A DNA stretch of 64,000 bases from Streptomyces spinoverrucosus. GTDB taxonomy: Bacteria > Actinomycetota > Actinomycetes > Streptomycetales > Streptomycetaceae. This document shows positions 63,793 through 64,000 of the stretch, piece after piece (within the stretch, counting starts at the first letter, position 1; the number at the start of each line of letters is the position of its first letter). Under the pieces are notes generated by a model, which worked only from the letters and a program-made list of their open reading frames with translations, searched no databases and was not told where the DNA came from. The stretch is from contig NZ_BJND01000017.1 in assembly GCF_006539505.1 (NCBI RefSeq), forward strand, positions 62,001-126,000, given 5' to 3'. Both the position numbers and the translations under genes were made by a program.

Positions 63793-64000
63793 ATGGCCGC
63801 ACCCACCGCATATGCCGCGCGCACCGAGTCCGCGCGTACCGACTACGCCCTCATTGCCACTGACCTGGACGGAACGCTGCTGCGCGGCGACGACACGGTC
63901 TCCGACCGTTCGCTCGCCGCGCTCGCGCGGGTCTCGGCGGCCGGTGCCCGGCATCTGGTGGTGACCGGACGGCCGGCGCCGAGGGTGCGACCGCTGCTGG
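63793..64000 (+). CDS. HAD-superfamily (Cof-type) hydrolase, N-terminal part
   Basis: The first 69 residues are visible and the gene runs off the right edge. YALIATDLDGTLLRGDDTVSDRSLAALARVSAAGARHLVVTGRP contains the nucleophile motif D-x-D-G-T (Asp 24, Asp 26) and the second-motif Thr in VVTGRP, typical of the Cof/SupH sugar-phosphate phosphatase branch. TATTCT ends six bases before ATG 63793 without a ribosome-binding site, so a leaderless mRNA is possible. Confidence 0.85.
   Translation, partial: MAAPTAYAARTESARTDYALIATDLDGTLLRGDDTVSDRSLAALARVSAAGARHLVVTGRPAPRVRPLL

Overview
This window is high-GC actinomycete DNA, almost certainly a Streptomyces core chromosome. The evidence is extreme third-position GC, frequent GTG/TTG starts, 4-bp ATGA/GTGA overlaps, a copy of what looks like the common Streptomyces 'tggctggtcgcg.agttccccgcgcccc' intergenic repeat, the futalosine menaquinone route and a complete 14-gene nuo operon. 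The gene order resembles what I remember of the Streptomyces coelicolor region that ends at nuoA-N (SCO4562-4575). No alignment was run.

Layout. (1) 1-1.5 kb: edge of an integrated element, with the tail of an unknown ORF and a tyrosine recombinase broken by a one-base frameshift. (2) 1.6-10.7 kb: conserved hypothetical (-), then hemL, a histidine phosphatase, a Tat-type deacetylase-like lipoprotein, and the system II cytochrome c maturation set resA-ccdA-resB-resC, ending with a START-like protein. (3) 10.7-15.8 kb: a divergent module. A double-HTH MerR regulator, a proline-rich membrane protein and an isopenicillin-N-synthase-like oxygenase run leftward; a short UvrA-like (DrrC/UvrA2-type) ABC protein runs rightward. 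(4) 15.9-23.1 kb: the first futalosine menaquinone block (mqnL, mqnP, a Uma2 remnant, mqnM, AsnC regulator, mqnE), then a UdgX-type uracil-DNA glycosylase, a GNAT and a small membrane protein. (5) 23.1-29.8 kb: a cysteine-containing leader peptide before a dicarboxylate/amino-acid (possibly cystine) symporter, a TetR regulator, a MaoC-like double-hotdog protein with an expanded 16-residue repeat and a decayed partial duplication beside it, an acyl-CoA synthetase, a methyltransferase and a cold-shock protein with a long 5' leader. (6) 30.1-38.5 kb: the second menaquinone block (mqnA, Ser/Thr kinase, prepilin peptidase, mqnC, metal-site-deficient amidohydrolase-like protein, menG/ubiE, PASTA protein, GNAT, geranylgeranyl-reductase/menJ type flavoprotein). 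(7) 38.6-41.2 kb: a wall-anchored-looking surface protein behind a perfect 19-bp inverted repeat, and a coiled-coil NlpC/P60 hydrolase. (8) 41.8-58.0 kb: Rex-type operator and nuoABCDEFGHIJKLMN. (9) 58.0-64 kb: frameshifted lipoprotein, recQ, an M56 metallopeptidase without an adjacent BlaI gene, fumarylacetoacetase, an AhpD-like protein and the start of a HAD hydrolase.

Taken together this is largely a respiratory super-locus: haem precursor synthesis (hemL), haem ligation to c-type cytochromes (res/ccd), menaquinone synthesis and tailoring (mqn/menG/menJ), and the NADH dehydrogenase that reduces menaquinone (nuo). A Rex-like NADH-sensing operator sits at the nuo promoter. mqnB and mqnD are not in the window. 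I did not find an unmistakably new system. The best candidates for a closer look are the MerR/UvrA-like/oxygenase/membrane module, the Cys-codon leader before the symporter, the amidohydrolase-like orphan inside the menaquinone block, and the large palindrome before the surface protein.
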